Virus record (IMG/VR): IMGVR_UViG_3300046010_011716
Span: 1-38,530 of that record
DNA: 38,530 nt
Origin: a virus
Direction: 5' to 3' (one strand)
In this document: positions 6,652-13,506 of the stretch, piece after piece
Numbering within the stretch: the first letter of the stretch is position 1
Layout: each line of letters begins with the position of its first letter
Made by a program: the position numbers and the translations under genes
The notes under the pieces: generated by a model
The model's database searches: none
Told to the model about the DNA's origin: nothing
What the model saw: only the letters and a program-made list of their open reading frames with translations

Positions 6652-7050
6652 ATGGCACGACCCAACACAATCGAAGTACTGATCAACGAAGGCCGCGGAA
6701 CGCGCCTTTGGAAGTGGCACCCCAACCTCACGGAACACGAATTTCCGCTGTGGTGGGATTCGATGAAGGATGCCGACTTCATCAAGTTCTACTTCAACAT
6801 TCGTTCGCTGCCGGGCAAGGTAACGCCCTACAAGGCCATGACGAATGGCCGCAGCGACGCGCAGCGTATGCACGGGGATCCCCTGCACTACAGGCCGTTT
6901 TACTACTGCCATTTCAACGAGATGGACGATTCGTTCATCGCTATCGGTGAAAACACGCTGCGATACCGTCAGAGCGCCCGCCGAGATTGGCGAGAGCACT
7001 GGCGCGATTGGATGATGAAGCGCGAACAGTCCCGACCAGTCGCGTTCTAA
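6652..7050 (+). CDS. Hypothetical early protein
   Basis: A 132-residue protein rich in Trp, Phe, Tyr and Arg (TRLWKWHPNL, PLHYRPFYYCHFNEMDD, REHWRDWMMKREQ). The gene has the RBS cassette common here (AAGGAAACACA then ATG). No family recognised; the aromatic/basic pattern suggests a compact nucleic-acid or protein-binding domain. It is followed by a strong terminator. Confidence 0.7.
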   Translation: MARPNTIEVLINEGRGTRLWKWHPNLTEHEFPLWWDSMKDADFIKFYFNIRSLPGKVTPYKAMTNGRSDAQRMHGDPLHYRPFYYCHFNEMDDSFIAIGENTLRYRQSARRDWREHWRDWMMKREQSRPVAF

Positions 7051-7075
7051 GGAATAGCGATTGGCACAGCAAATG

Positions 7076-7114
7076 CCCCTGCATTGTATAAAAGCAATGC
7101 GGGGGTATTTTTTT
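7076..7114 (+). terminator. Intrinsic terminator
   Basis: CCCCTGCATTG (7076-7086) pairs with CAATGCGGGGG (7095-7105) with one G-U pair, followed by TATTTTTTT. It ends the operon 5978-7050. Confidence 0.85.
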
Positions 7115-7301
7115 AGCATTGAATAGGCATATGTTGTGCAATGTTATACAATGCTATGCAATAGGCGCATAACGTCCGATAACTGGACTATCATCAAACT
7201 ATCATCGCGGTCGATAATACCCTGCGCCACAGTACCGGGAAAGACTGTCCAATAATATCTTTATTTGTGGTTGTATGGGTTTTGTACGGGTTCTCGAGCT
7301 T

Positions 7302-7361
7302 CCCTAGAATAACAGGGTTTTCTGAGATAGGCGCCCAAATACCCCTAGAATAACAGGGTTT
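7302..7361. repeat. Two exact 19-bp direct repeats upstream of a promoter
   Basis: CCCTAGAATAACAGGGTTT occurs exactly at 7302-7320 and 7343-7361. The start-to-start distance is 41 bp, about four helical turns, so both copies face the same side of the DNA. Each has a CCCT...AGGG dyad. The second copy touches the -35 box of the promoter at 7360. They look like paired operators for a regulator. The remainder of 7115-7301 holds no gene; it has short AATAGGC and CAATG repeats only. Confidence 0.75.
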
Positions 7362-7388
7362 GCAGCGTTCTACCCCTTCGGGTATACT
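7360..7388 (+). promoter_or_regulatory. Sigma70-type promoter, leaderless, with operators
   Basis: TTGCAG (7360-7365), 17 bp, TATACT (7383-7388), then 7 nt to ATG 7396. The -10 region also lies in the dyad GGGTAT-ACTG-ATACCC (7380-7395), which could be a further operator. No Shine-Dalgarno precedes the ATG. Confidence 0.7.
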
Positions 7389-7395
7389 GATACCC

Positions 7396-8028
7396 ATGAG
7401 CAAGACTCCTTTCAATCCTCGTTTTGTCCCCGTTCGCACCTTCACGCACCCGATCATGGGCCGCATGGATTACTACGTCATTCGTCGCCGTCCCAAGTCG
7501 GATGGAATGGGCGCGCAGGCCACGTTCTTCCGCAACAATGCGCGGCCCAACATGAAGGGCGAGTACGGGATCAAGTTGTTCCCGACCGCGGCGGAAGCGT
7601 TTGCTGCGTATCAGCGTCAGAAGATCGCTGCCGATGCGGGATTCGCTCCGCCGGTGCGCCGCATGGTGAAGGTTCTCATGCGTGGCGAATGCTGGTGCGA
7701 CGATGTTGACTGCAAGCGTAAGGGAATGAAGTTTTGGTACGGGTATCAGACTTGCATCGCTTACGGTATCGGAAAGATCGAAGTGCCGAGTAATGCGGAG
7801 TTCAAGCGTGATGCTCGCGTGATTGAGGAGAGCGGAGTTCGCGCCCTTTACCGGGCCATCGTCCGACTCAGCACCAAGGGAACGCAGAAGGACTTCGGCC
7901 GGTTGGGTGAAGTGTTCAAGCGTCAGCGTGCGATGGCGAACGATCTCCATCAGGAAAACCTCGGGTTCTGGCGCAAGCGGCCCGTCGTGATCGACTTCGG
8001 TTCGCATCTCATTGGTGAATGCTGCTAA
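7396..8028 (+). CDS. Kinase-like small protein of unknown function
   Basis: A 210-residue protein. Its last 30 residues carry the catalytic-core signature of protein and aminoglycoside kinases: D183-x4-N188 (DLHQENLGF) and D200-F-G (VVIDFG). D to N is 5 and N to D is 12 residues apart, against 5 and 13 in protein kinase A. The protein stops right after DFG, so there is no activation segment or substrate lobe. The N-terminal half is basic and unrecognised, with a WCDDVDCKRKG pair of Cys. The start follows from the leaderless promoter. Activity is unproven. Confidence 0.6.
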   Translation: MSKTPFNPRFVPVRTFTHPIMGRMDYYVIRRRPKSDGMGAQATFFRNNARPNMKGEYGIKLFPTAAEAFAAYQRQKIAADAGFAPPVRRMVKVLMRGECWCDDVDCKRKGMKFWYGYQTCIAYGIGKIEVPSNAEFKRDARVIEESGVRALYRAIVRLSTKGTQKDFGRLGEVFKRQRAMANDLHQENLGFWRKRPVVIDFGSHLIGECC

Positions 8029-8049
8029 TCTCTAACAGAAAGAAACAAA

Positions 8050-8799
8050 ATGACTACCTACTCTCTCGCCGTTCTCTCCAATCCCGCACCGTGCAACACC
8101 ACTACGGACATCGATCCGATTCATGATGGGTACGCCCACACTTTCGCCGATCAGCACCTCGCTGGCGCATCGTGGGATACGCTCAACGCTGTGACGGGCG
8201 GACTCTCCGAACCGTCGAAGATGCCGGGTTTCGCCTATTCGATCAGCGCGAAGCGGTGCAATGTCGGTGCGAAGTTGCGTAACGTGAAGGGATCGACTTG
8301 CAATAAGTGCTACGCGATGAAGGGTCGGTATGTGTTTCCGAACGTCGTGGAAGCGATGGAGCGCCGCTACCGTGCGATGCGCGTCAACTCCACCGCATGG
8401 GCTGCCGGAATGATCGCCAGCATTCGCAAGACGGGAAAGACCTACTTCCGTTGGCACGACAGCGGCGACTTGCAGGGTATGAATCACCTCTTCGCAATCA
8501 CTGTGATTGCGGAAGCGACTCCGAATGTGCAGCACTGGCTGCCGACCCGCGAGTATGCACTGGTGCGTGAGTATCTGCGCCGCTACACCTCGTTTCCGCC
8601 CAATCTCACGGTGCGCGTGAGTGCGCCGATGATTGGTGCAGTCGCAAGCGAATGGGAGAACAGCAGCAGCGTCGATGCTGCGCGTACTCCGCTCACCGCG
8701 TGGGTCGATTGTCCTGCATCGAAGCAGGGAAACAAGTGCATGGATTGTCGCGCTTGTTGGGATAAGTCTGTCGAAGTCGTCAACTACAAGAAGCACTAA
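8050..8799 (+). CDS. GP88-like phage protein (Cys-rich)
   Basis: A 249-residue protein that resembles the phage Gene-product-88 family: a CNKCYAMKGRY segment near residue 80, a central RWHDSGDLQ motif, PTREY, and a C-terminal Cys cluster (DCPASKQGNKCMDCRACWD) typical of a metal or iron-sulfur site. The family has no established function. It follows the kinase-like gene by 21 nt in the same operon, with an A-rich ribosome site (AGAAAGAAACAAA). Confidence 0.6.
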   Translation: MTTYSLAVLSNPAPCNTTTDIDPIHDGYAHTFADQHLAGASWDTLNAVTGGLSEPSKMPGFAYSISAKRCNVGAKLRNVKGSTCNKCYAMKGRYVFPNVVEAMERRYRAMRVNSTAWAAGMIASIRKTGKTYFRWHDSGDLQGMNHLFAITVIAEATPNVQHWLPTREYALVREYLRRYTSFPPNLTVRVSAPMIGAVASEWENSSSVDAARTPLTAWVDCPASKQGNKCMDCRACWDKSVEVVNYKKH

Positions 8800-8821
8800 C
8801 TCTAACCAAAGGACTCACACT

Positions 8822-9031
8822 ATGAAGAACACCAACACCAACACCAAGACCAAGACGCACACGATCATCGTTCTGCCGGATGGCGAAACTTGGAACACCA
8901 TCAGCGGATGCAGCGTCGTTGTGATCGATGAAGCGCAGTTTCAGGATCTCTGCGAAAATCGCATCGATGCGGGCGACTTGAAGCCCATCGTGGAGATCGC
9001 TCTGAACGATATGACTCCCCCGAATGACTGA
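8822..9031 (+). CDS. Hypothetical early protein
   Basis: A 69-residue protein. The N-terminus is an Asn/Thr/Lys low-complexity run (KNTNTNTKTKTHT), encoded almost without G or T, followed by a compact domain (IIVLPDGETWNTISGCSVVV). AAAGGA lies 10 nt before the ATG at 8822; longer in-frame starts upstream overlap the GP88-like gene and are unlikely. Function unknown. Confidence 0.65.
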   Translation: MKNTNTNTKTKTHTIIVLPDGETWNTISGCSVVVIDEAQFQDLCENRIDAGDLKPIVEIALNDMTPPND

Positions 9032-9041
9032 GGAACACACA

Positions 9042-9197
9042 ATGAAGAACAGCGAACAGTTTGCCAAAGACTTGAATGCATTCGCGGAGAAGCACGGATG
9101 CGAGATCGCAACGGACAACTACGGGCAGATTCTGATCTACACGGGAAAGATGCTGAACGATAATGGGGACGCGGTTCCCTTCAGCACCAAGGACTAA
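9042..9197 (+). CDS. Hypothetical small protein
   Basis: A 51-residue protein (MKNSEQFAKDLNAFAEKHGC, then IATDNYGQILIYTGK). It has a textbook AGGA-ACACACA-ATG ribosome site 10 nt after the preceding stop and precedes the next gene by 17 nt, so it sits squarely in the operon. Too short for family assignment. Confidence 0.65.
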   Translation: MKNSEQFAKDLNAFAEKHGCEIATDNYGQILIYTGKMLNDNGDAVPFSTKD

Positions 9198-9214
9198 GAA
9201 AGGACACAAACGCA

Positions 9215-9502
9215 ATGAAGAAGAAGACTGAATCGTTCTACACTCCCCCTACCACTCCCTCCGGTGACCGTGATTGGCGCCGCGAAGTCAATGATTGGAT
9301 GCGCCAGCGCAACAACGGCGCGCACCCCATCGACCTCAACACGATGGTGGTGATCGACAACCTGCTCGATGCTCTCGACGGTGCGCGTAAGGAACTGGCT
9401 GAAGCTAAGTTCGAGCTCTCGGGTTCGGACGAACTCGTGGGTGACCTCGAAGCGCAGGTCGCCACTCTCATGCATCACCCCAACCAAAAGGAAAACGCCT
9501 AA
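9215..9502 (+). CDS. Hypothetical early protein with coiled coil
   Basis: A 95-residue protein. Residues 40-85 form a likely coiled coil (VIDNLLDALDGARKELAEAK, then GDLEAQVATLM). AAAGGA precedes the ATG. The stop codon overlaps the next start (TAATG). Function unknown. Confidence 0.65.
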   Translation: MKKKTESFYTPPTTPSGDRDWRREVNDWMRQRNNGAHPIDLNTMVVIDNLLDALDGARKELAEAKFELSGSDELVGDLEAQVATLMHHPNQKENA

Positions 9503-9663
9503 TGAACACCAAGATCGAATCGAAGCGTTTCCGTCAGCACAAGTGGCGCGTTCGTAATCAGTGCTGCGTTGTGTGTGGCCGTACGCGCCCTTCAGACCTC
9601 ATCATGATTTGCAATCAATGCAAGGAAAGGGCGAAGAATGCCGCAACCGAAGTTCGTGCATGA
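9502..9663 (+). CDS. Small zinc-ribbon-like protein
   Basis: A 53-residue basic protein with CxxC ... CxxC (CVVCG at residues 23-27, CNQCK at 37-41), the layout of a compact zinc ribbon. It is coupled to the gene before it by TAATG and overlaps the next frame. Small zinc proteins of this kind often bind nucleic acids or RNA polymerase in phages; this is family-level expectation, not proof. Confidence 0.65.
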   Translation: MNTKIESKRFRQHKWRVRNQCCVVCGRTRPSDLIMICNQCKERAKNAATEVRA

Positions 9664-9778
9664 CGCACTAGTACAGGGACAACGACTCCGTGCAAAGACA
9701 TGGGGAAAGAAAACCAAATGTCCCCGCGCTCTTCGACGCAAGATCAAACAAGATCTGCGTAAGTCACTGAGCGTGTAA
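9638..9778 (+). CDS. Small basic protein
   Basis: A 46-residue, strongly basic protein (LRAKTWGKKTKCPRALRRK). AGGAAAGG lies 8 nt before its ATG, inside the preceding gene, and it overlaps that gene by 26 nt. It is the last frame before the operon terminator. Short, so moderate confidence; no function can be assigned. Confidence 0.5.
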   Translation: MPQPKFVHDALVQGQRLRAKTWGKKTKCPRALRRKIKQDLRKSLSV

Positions 9779-9820
9779 CGAGTTCGCTCCATCCGTTAGT
9801 TCGCTAGCGGTAATGCTCAT

Positions 9821-9856
9821 ACCCTCACGATTGCTCACGCAGTCGTGGGGGTTTTT
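9821..9856 (+). terminator. Intrinsic terminator
   Basis: ACCCTCACGA (9821-9830) pairs with TCGTGGGGGT (9843-9852), one G-U pair, then TTTT. Ends the early operon 7396-9778. Confidence 0.85.
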
Positions 9857-9899
9857 CGTTTCCATGTGTCGGGTGTCACGCTCTAGACAGGTCACAAAA

Positions 9900-10128
9900 C
9901 AGTGTTTTCAGGAAATGGGGTCCCCCCTGTGCAGGCGCTAGCGGAATAAAGCCGGCAAAGTCCCAAAAAGACCCCCACCCCTTCTCCAAGGAATCCTAGA
10001 AAAATAGGGTCCCCCCTATGATTCCCATTAAAAAAGAATTCTTAGGGTCCCCCCACACCCCCCTTAAGGGACTCCCATATGATTCCCATTAAAAAAGAAT
10101 TCTTACAGGAATTTCTTACAGGAATCCT
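9900..10128. repeat. Repeat-rich non-coding region
   Basis: No gene seen. A 28-bp unit (TATGATTCCCATTAAAAAAG plus AATTCTTA) is exactly repeated at 10017-10044 and 10078-10105. TTCTTACAGGAAT is a perfect 13-bp tandem at 10100-10125. GGGTCCCCCC occurs about three times (near 9916, 10008, 10045) and GGAATCC / GATTCC sites recur. ATAGGG and CCCTAT around 10005-10018 form a short dyad. It could be a regulatory or replication site, or remnants of several terminators; no evidence decides. Confidence 0.6.
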
Positions 10129-10158
10129 AAAAAGGGGACCCCTATTTGGAGTCCCCTT
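10129..10158 (-). terminator. Intrinsic terminator (minus strand)
   Basis: AAGGGGAC (10132-10139) and GTCCCCTT (10151-10158) form an 8-bp stem; on the minus strand it is followed by TTTTT (10133-10129). It ends the minus gene that stops at 10175. Confidence 0.8.
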
Positions 10159-10174
10159 CTGAAAAAAATCTTAT

Positions 10175-10471
10175 TTACTCTGAAACAGGGATCTGTGATG
10201 TATTCTCACCTGGCCACTCCCGAGGAATCCCCGGTGGCGGCGCTTGAGTGTCTGGATAATCGTCAGTAGGCAATTCATATAGGCTTCCACCATGTGTATA
10301 CAGCTCGCGTCTACTTACCCTAGTCGGTGGTGGGGTCTTTGGTGGTTTTATAGATCCGGGAGTAACTACATTTTTTCCGCCACTATTAGGATAAGGTAGC
10401 CAAGGTGACAAAGCAGGCCCCCATGGACTGTTCCGTCCAGACTCTAAAATATATTGCTTGAATGTTTTCAT
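10175..10471 (-). CDS. Candidate internal head protein E, Pro-rich
   Basis: A 98-residue protein starting MKTFKQYILE-S, the capsid-targeting leader pattern with an ILE cleavage site. The rest is Pro/Gly-rich and probably disordered (PKTPPPTRVSRRE, TQAPPPGIPREWPG). An upstream in-frame Met (10510) would spoil the leader and is not preferred. Its start faces the plus gene at 10520 across a TATATATA element, like the other divergent late pairs. Function unknown; ejection inferred. Confidence 0.6.
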   Translation of the reverse strand: MKTFKQYILESGRNSPWGPALSPWLPYPNSGGKNVVTPGSIKPPKTPPPTRVSRRELYTHGGSLYELPTDDYPDTQAPPPGIPREWPGENTSQIPVSE

Positions 10472-10491
10472 TTGTATGCTTTCGTTACTTT

Positions 10492-10499
10492 TATATATA
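10492..10499. promoter_or_regulatory. Possible degenerate bidirectional late promoter
   Basis: TATATATA in the 48-bp gap between divergent genes at 10471 (minus) and 10520 (plus). The minus strand reads TATATAAA just inside it, one base from the late octamer TATAAATA. Weaker than the palindromes at 4665 and 11471. Confidence 0.35.
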
Positions 10500-10519
10500 T
10501 TCAAATACAAGGAGACACA

Positions 10520-10660
10520 ATGTTAGATAAGATTAAAAACATCGTCAAGGATATTCAGCCTACCACATGGATTTTGATTGCAGTAGGCGTTTTGGCGGCG
10601 ATTGCATTGATTGCCGTTTCACAACACGCACCCACCGTTCCGGCGGAAATCGTGAAGTAA
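10520..10660 (+). CDS. Small membrane protein
   Basis: A 46-residue protein with one clear transmembrane helix (WILIAVGVLAAIALIAV, residues about 17-33), a basic N-terminal amphipathic stretch and a short C-terminal tail. AAGGAG-ACACA precedes ATG 10520. A longer frame begins at 10454 but overlaps the divergent gene. Size and topology are consistent with a small inner-membrane or lysis-associated peptide; no motif proves that. Confidence 0.6.
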   Translation: MLDKIKNIVKDIQPTTWILIAVGVLAAIALIAVSQHAPTVPAEIVK

Positions 10661-10682
10661 AAAAAAATAAAGGAAAACACAC

Positions 10683-11006
10683 ATGGATCATCTCTTTCAT
10701 AAAAACATTCTACAAGAAAAACATAACCTCGAATGGCAATTAGCAGAGGCAAATGCTAAGATCGAACAATTAAAAAGAACAATTTCTTCCCTAGAAGAGA
10801 AGAAGCAAACCATACCAACTTGGAAGCCTTATAAGAATGCTCCCGGTTATCCAGAACCAGTCCAAGGCAAAGATGGTAGATGGTACAGTCCAAACCCAAA
10901 GCCAGAGTCAGATGAACCAGCAATTGATTATCCAGAGGGAGAAGAGCCAGAGTTCCCCCATGTGCAGCCAGGCGATATAGCTCCTTCCCATCCTGAGCGT
11001 GGATGA
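10683..11006 (+). CDS. Hypothetical coiled-coil, Pro-rich protein
   Basis: A 107-residue protein: an N-terminal coiled coil (residues 8-42, HNLEWQLAEANAKIEQLKRT) then a Pro/Glu/Tyr-rich tail with GRWYSPNPKPESDEP. AAAGGA-AAACACAC precedes the ATG. It lies 22 nt after the membrane peptide and ends at a strong terminator. Function unknown. Confidence 0.65.
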   Translation: MDHLFHKNILQEKHNLEWQLAEANAKIEQLKRTISSLEEKKQTIPTWKPYKNAPGYPEPVQGKDGRWYSPNPKPESDEPAIDYPEGEEPEFPHVQPGDIAPSHPERG

Positions 11007-11046
11007 ATCGGAGTCAAAAAAATTTAAAGGAAAACTGAAAAGTCAT

Positions 11047-11069
11047 CCCCCCGTAACTGGGGGGTTTTT
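11047..11069 (+). terminator. Intrinsic terminator
   Basis: CCCCCC (11047-11052) and GGGGGG (11059-11064) form the stem, followed by TTTTT. It ends the pair of genes at 10520-11006. Confidence 0.85.
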
Positions 11070-11092
11070 GTTTATCAACCATAAACTATTGC

Positions 11093-11449
11093 TTAGTATG
11101 CAATGTAAGATAATGTTACGCCGTCTGTTACGGTTCCACTTGTTGTTTTAACCATGATTACATTTAAATCATTTGTTTTAAAGAATACATCTTGTGCTGT
11201 TGAAAGAACGAATCCGTCCGTGTTCGCAGAATTAGCTGTTCCTCCAGTTAAACCAAAAATGGAAATGACAGGAAGTACAGTAGACGCGGTGGCTCCGGCA
11301 TTGCGTATTTGAACACCTTCTTTTAGACTGACTGATCTTCCTGCGGTGGTTGCGCCAGAACTTGGATTTATTAAATACTTCCATCCTGAGACTGTATTGC
11401 CTCCGGTTATTCCTACTGTTCTAATTGCTACTGGGTTTCTAAATGGCAT
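11093..11449 (-). CDS. Small virion/decoration-type protein
   Basis: A 118-residue, Gly/Ser/Thr/Val-rich protein that looks all-beta. The pattern SLKEGVQIRNAG ... STVLPVISIFG ... DGFVLSTAQDVFFK resembles the small beta-sandwich of phage head-decoration or fibre proteins, also seen at the C-terminus of the virion protein at 20713-21981. It has an AGGAAGAGGAA ribosome site and a TATAAATA late promoter 21 nt upstream. Structural role inferred. Confidence 0.55.
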   Translation of the reverse strand: MPFRNPVAIRTVGITGGNTVSGWKYLINPSSGATTAGRSVSLKEGVQIRNAGATASTVLPVISIFGLTGGTANSANTDGFVLSTAQDVFFKTNDLNVIMVKTTSGTVTDGVTLSYIAY

Positions 11450-11470
11450 ATTGGTTCCTCTTCCTTTATC

Positions 11471-11482
11471 TATTTATAAATA
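11471..11482. promoter_or_regulatory. Bidirectional T4-type late promoter (palindrome)
   Basis: A second copy of the 12-bp palindrome TATTTATAAATA, again alone in a short gap (47 bp) between divergent genes at 11449 (minus) and 11497 (plus). It offers TATAAATA on both strands. Confidence 0.75.
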
Positions 11483-11496
11483 TCTATGGAGTATTT

Positions 11497-11688
11497 ATGA
11501 ATTTCAAAGATCTACGAGTAAAATTAAAAGAAATGACTAGTAATCTAGAAGAGAAGTGGGTAGAATACAACTTCAATTTTGGTGAAGATAAAGCAGAAGG
11601 TAAACGAATAAATAAAAAGAATCGTAAAAGATTCGGTCAACCTTCAACTCTTCCCGGAGAAACAAATGCCCCCAATCAAGAGAATTAA
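11497..11688 (+). CDS. Hypothetical small basic protein
   Basis: A 63-residue protein (MNFKDLRVKLKEMTSNLEEK). ATGGAGT gives a GGAG Shine-Dalgarno at 11488-11491. The N-terminus includes LKE-M, so it is a weak match to the capsid-targeting leader group, but spacing differs and it is not counted there. Driven by the palindromic late promoter. Overlaps the next gene by 23 nt. Confidence 0.6.
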   Translation: MNFKDLRVKLKEMTSNLEEKWVEYNFNFGEDKAEGKRINKKNRKRFGQPSTLPGETNAPNQEN

Positions 11689-11989
11689 TAGAGAAGTAGT
11701 AGTAAAATCACTTTTAAAAGGAACATGTAAGGTGGTTTTCCGAAAAGTAACAGATGGTAGATTTAGGGCAATGTATTGCACACTAGATCGAAAATCGTTA
11801 CCAAACAATACCGGAAGGTATATCAAGAATATCATGATGCCTTCTTCAGAAGAAGATCTTGATTTGGTTCCCGTTTATGATATAATCAAGAGAGACTGGA
11901 GAAGTTTCCGTTTACAGAATGTTGAATATTTTTACGACACTAAAGAATTAATCCAAAGAAAGGAAATTGAAGATGAAGATCGTGAATAA
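11666..11989 (+). CDS. DUF2693-like small beta-barrel protein
   Basis: A 107-residue protein resembling a small phage family (DUF2693-like) with the pattern LLKGTCKVVFRKVTDGRFRA-MYCTL near the N-terminus and a VYD..KRDWRSFR segment later, suggesting an SH3-like barrel. The family's role is not established. CGGAGA lies before ATG 11666. It overlaps both neighbours, so the genes 11497-12474 form one unit. Confidence 0.5.
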   Translation: MPPIKRINREVVVKSLLKGTCKVVFRKVTDGRFRAMYCTLDRKSLPNNTGRYIKNIMMPSSEEDLDLVPVYDIIKRDWRSFRLQNVEYFYDTKELIQRKEIEDEDRE

Positions 11990-12323
11990 CACAGGCGCCG
12001 ATACAGAAAACATTTTAAATGGTTCTATGGTTTTTGAGGCAGAATTGTTCCATAGTGGAATTAATCCTAAGATTTCGTTTTTCAGAGACTCTGAAGGAAA
12101 TACAAATCTTAATTTCAAAAATTGGGACACATTAGAAGCAATTGATTCTGTGACTCCTGATCAGGCAGAAGAAATGGTGAATACCTTGGTCGAAGCAATT
12201 AATTTTGCTCGTCATTATGTGCATGAACAAGAAGATCTGTTTACCGCTTTATATAATCAACCACAGGAGATAGCAAATGTTCAGTCGAACCAATCAACAG
12301 GCGGAGAAACCCAAAGAGGATGA
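11973..12323 (+). CDS. Hypothetical protein
   Basis: A 116-residue acidic protein (MKIVNNTGADTENILNGSMV). AGGAAA at 11961-11966 supports ATG 11973; a TTG two codons upstream is not needed. It overlaps both neighbours by 17 and 47 nt. The second half contains a likely long helix (DQAEEMVNTLVEAINFARHY). No family recognised. Confidence 0.6.
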   Translation: MKIVNNTGADTENILNGSMVFEAELFHSGINPKISFFRDSEGNTNLNFKNWDTLEAIDSVTPDQAEEMVNTLVEAINFARHYVHEQEDLFTALYNQPQEIANVQSNQSTGGETQRG

Positions 12324-12474
12324 ATTTTGCCCAAAACTCATAGAACTATCGGCCGACGCTGTGCTTTCCTATGAGAAATATCTTTTGGACAAAATTGATC
12401 ACAAACAACTTGCAAAGACAATGAAAACTTTGCGCGAACATATAGAAAAAACAAAACAGAATTTTTTCAAATAA
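12277..12474 (+). CDS. Hypothetical small helical protein
   Basis: A 65-residue protein with charged helical segments ([20 protein letters not shown]). ACAGGAGA precedes ATG 12277. Overlaps the preceding gene in another frame by 47 nt. Function unknown. Confidence 0.6.
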   Translation: MFSRTNQQAEKPKEDEFCPKLIELSADAVLSYEKYLLDKIDHKQLAKTMKTLREHIEKTKQNFFK

Positions 12475-12485
12475 TTTTTTATATT

Positions 12486-13505
12486 ATGCATATTGATAAT
12501 GAAATCAAACTTGATTATAGTGATGTTTTAATTCGCCCAAAGCGTTCAAGACTAAATTCACGAGCTGAAGTTAAAATCACCCGTGAATTTAGATTTCCAC
12601 ATTCGTCGCAAACATGGACAGGTGTTCCTCTCATGGCGGCAAATATGGATACCACAGGTACAATAGAGATGGCAAATGCATTATCACAAATGCAGGCAAT
12701 CACATGTCTTCATAAATATGTGACTAAGGACGAAGTACCACTACTAAACGATAAGAATTTTGTTGCTCTTAGTTGTGGGTTGGATAATCCGAGCATAAAT
12801 TACCTTCATGGAAATTTTGACAAGGGATTTAAGTTTATTTGTTTGGATGTTGCAAATGGATATTCTGAAAGATTTATCGATCTAGTAAAGGACATGAGAA
12901 AAATATGGAACAATGCAATTATAATAGCAGGAAATGTAGTGACTGCCGAAATGACGGAGGCCTTGATTTTGGCTGGGGCGGATATAGTGAAGGTTGGTAT
13001 TGGCCCTGGCAGCGTTTGCACAACAAGGAAGATAACAGGAGTTGGATATCCACAACTATCCGCAGTCATAGAGTGCTCAGACGCGGCCCACGGTCTTGGC
13101 GGGCATATCGTAGCAGACGGTGGCTGCACTTGTCCCGGAGATGTAGCGAAAGCGTTTGCGGCGGGGGCGGATTTTGTAATGCTTGGTGGAATGCTAGCAG
13201 GTACAGACGAATCTGGAGCAGAGAAGGTTACAGATTCATCTGGCGTAGTTAAAAAGAGATTCTACGGCATGTCATCAAAAGAAGCGATGAATCGGTATTC
13301 GGGTGGCGTAGCAAATTATAGAGCGGCAGAGGGTAAGTCTGTAGAAATTGAGTATTCTGGTCCAGTTCATGGTGTTGTAGATGAAATTTTGGGCGGGATA
13401 CGATCTGCCTGCACATATGTAGGTGCAAAGAGTATCAAGGACTTGCCGAAGTGTACTACTTTTGTAAGAGTGAATCGTCAGTTAAATACAATTTTTGGAG
13501 GTTAA
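12486..13505 (+). CDS. guaC: GMP reductase
   Basis: A 339-residue IMPDH/GMPR-family TIM barrel. GMP reductase converts GMP to IMP and ammonia with NADPH. The flap segment [20 protein letters not shown] (residues 169-188, catalytic Cys178 and Thr180) is the GMPR form, and length matches GuaC (about 345) with no CBS domains, unlike IMP dehydrogenase. YRAAEGK (279-285) carries the second catalytic Glu region. [13 protein letters not shown] binds phosphate. There is no clear Shine-Dalgarno before ATG 12486. Presumably it reshapes host purine pools during infection. Confidence 0.9.
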   Translation: MHIDNEIKLDYSDVLIRPKRSRLNSRAEVKITREFRFPHSSQTWTGVPLMAANMDTTGTIEMANALSQMQAITCLHKYVTKDEVPLLNDKNFVALSCGLDNPSINYLHGNFDKGFKFICLDVANGYSERFIDLVKDMRKIWNNAIIIAGNVVTAEMTEALILAGADIVKVGIGPGSVCTTRKITGVGYPQLSAVIECSDAAHGLGGHIVADGGCTCPGDVAKAFAAGADFVMLGGMLAGTDESGAEKVTDSSGVVKKRFYGMSSKEAMNRYSGGVANYRAAEGKSVEIEYSGPVHGVVDEILGGIRSACTYVGAKSIKDLPKCTTFVRVNRQLNTIFGG

Positions 13506-13506
13506 T

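Noticed and set aside
7186-7198. GACTATCATCAAA shared with the promoter at 25-37, suggesting a second early promoter
   Set aside because: The nearest -10-like GATAAT is 23 bp away, too far; no gene starts nearby.
7305-7320. TAGAATAACAGGGTTT resembles the I-SceI homing site TAGGGATAACAGGGTAAT
   Set aside because: Only the ATAACAGGGT core matches and no homing endonuclease gene is present; two exact copies next to a promoter fit operators better.
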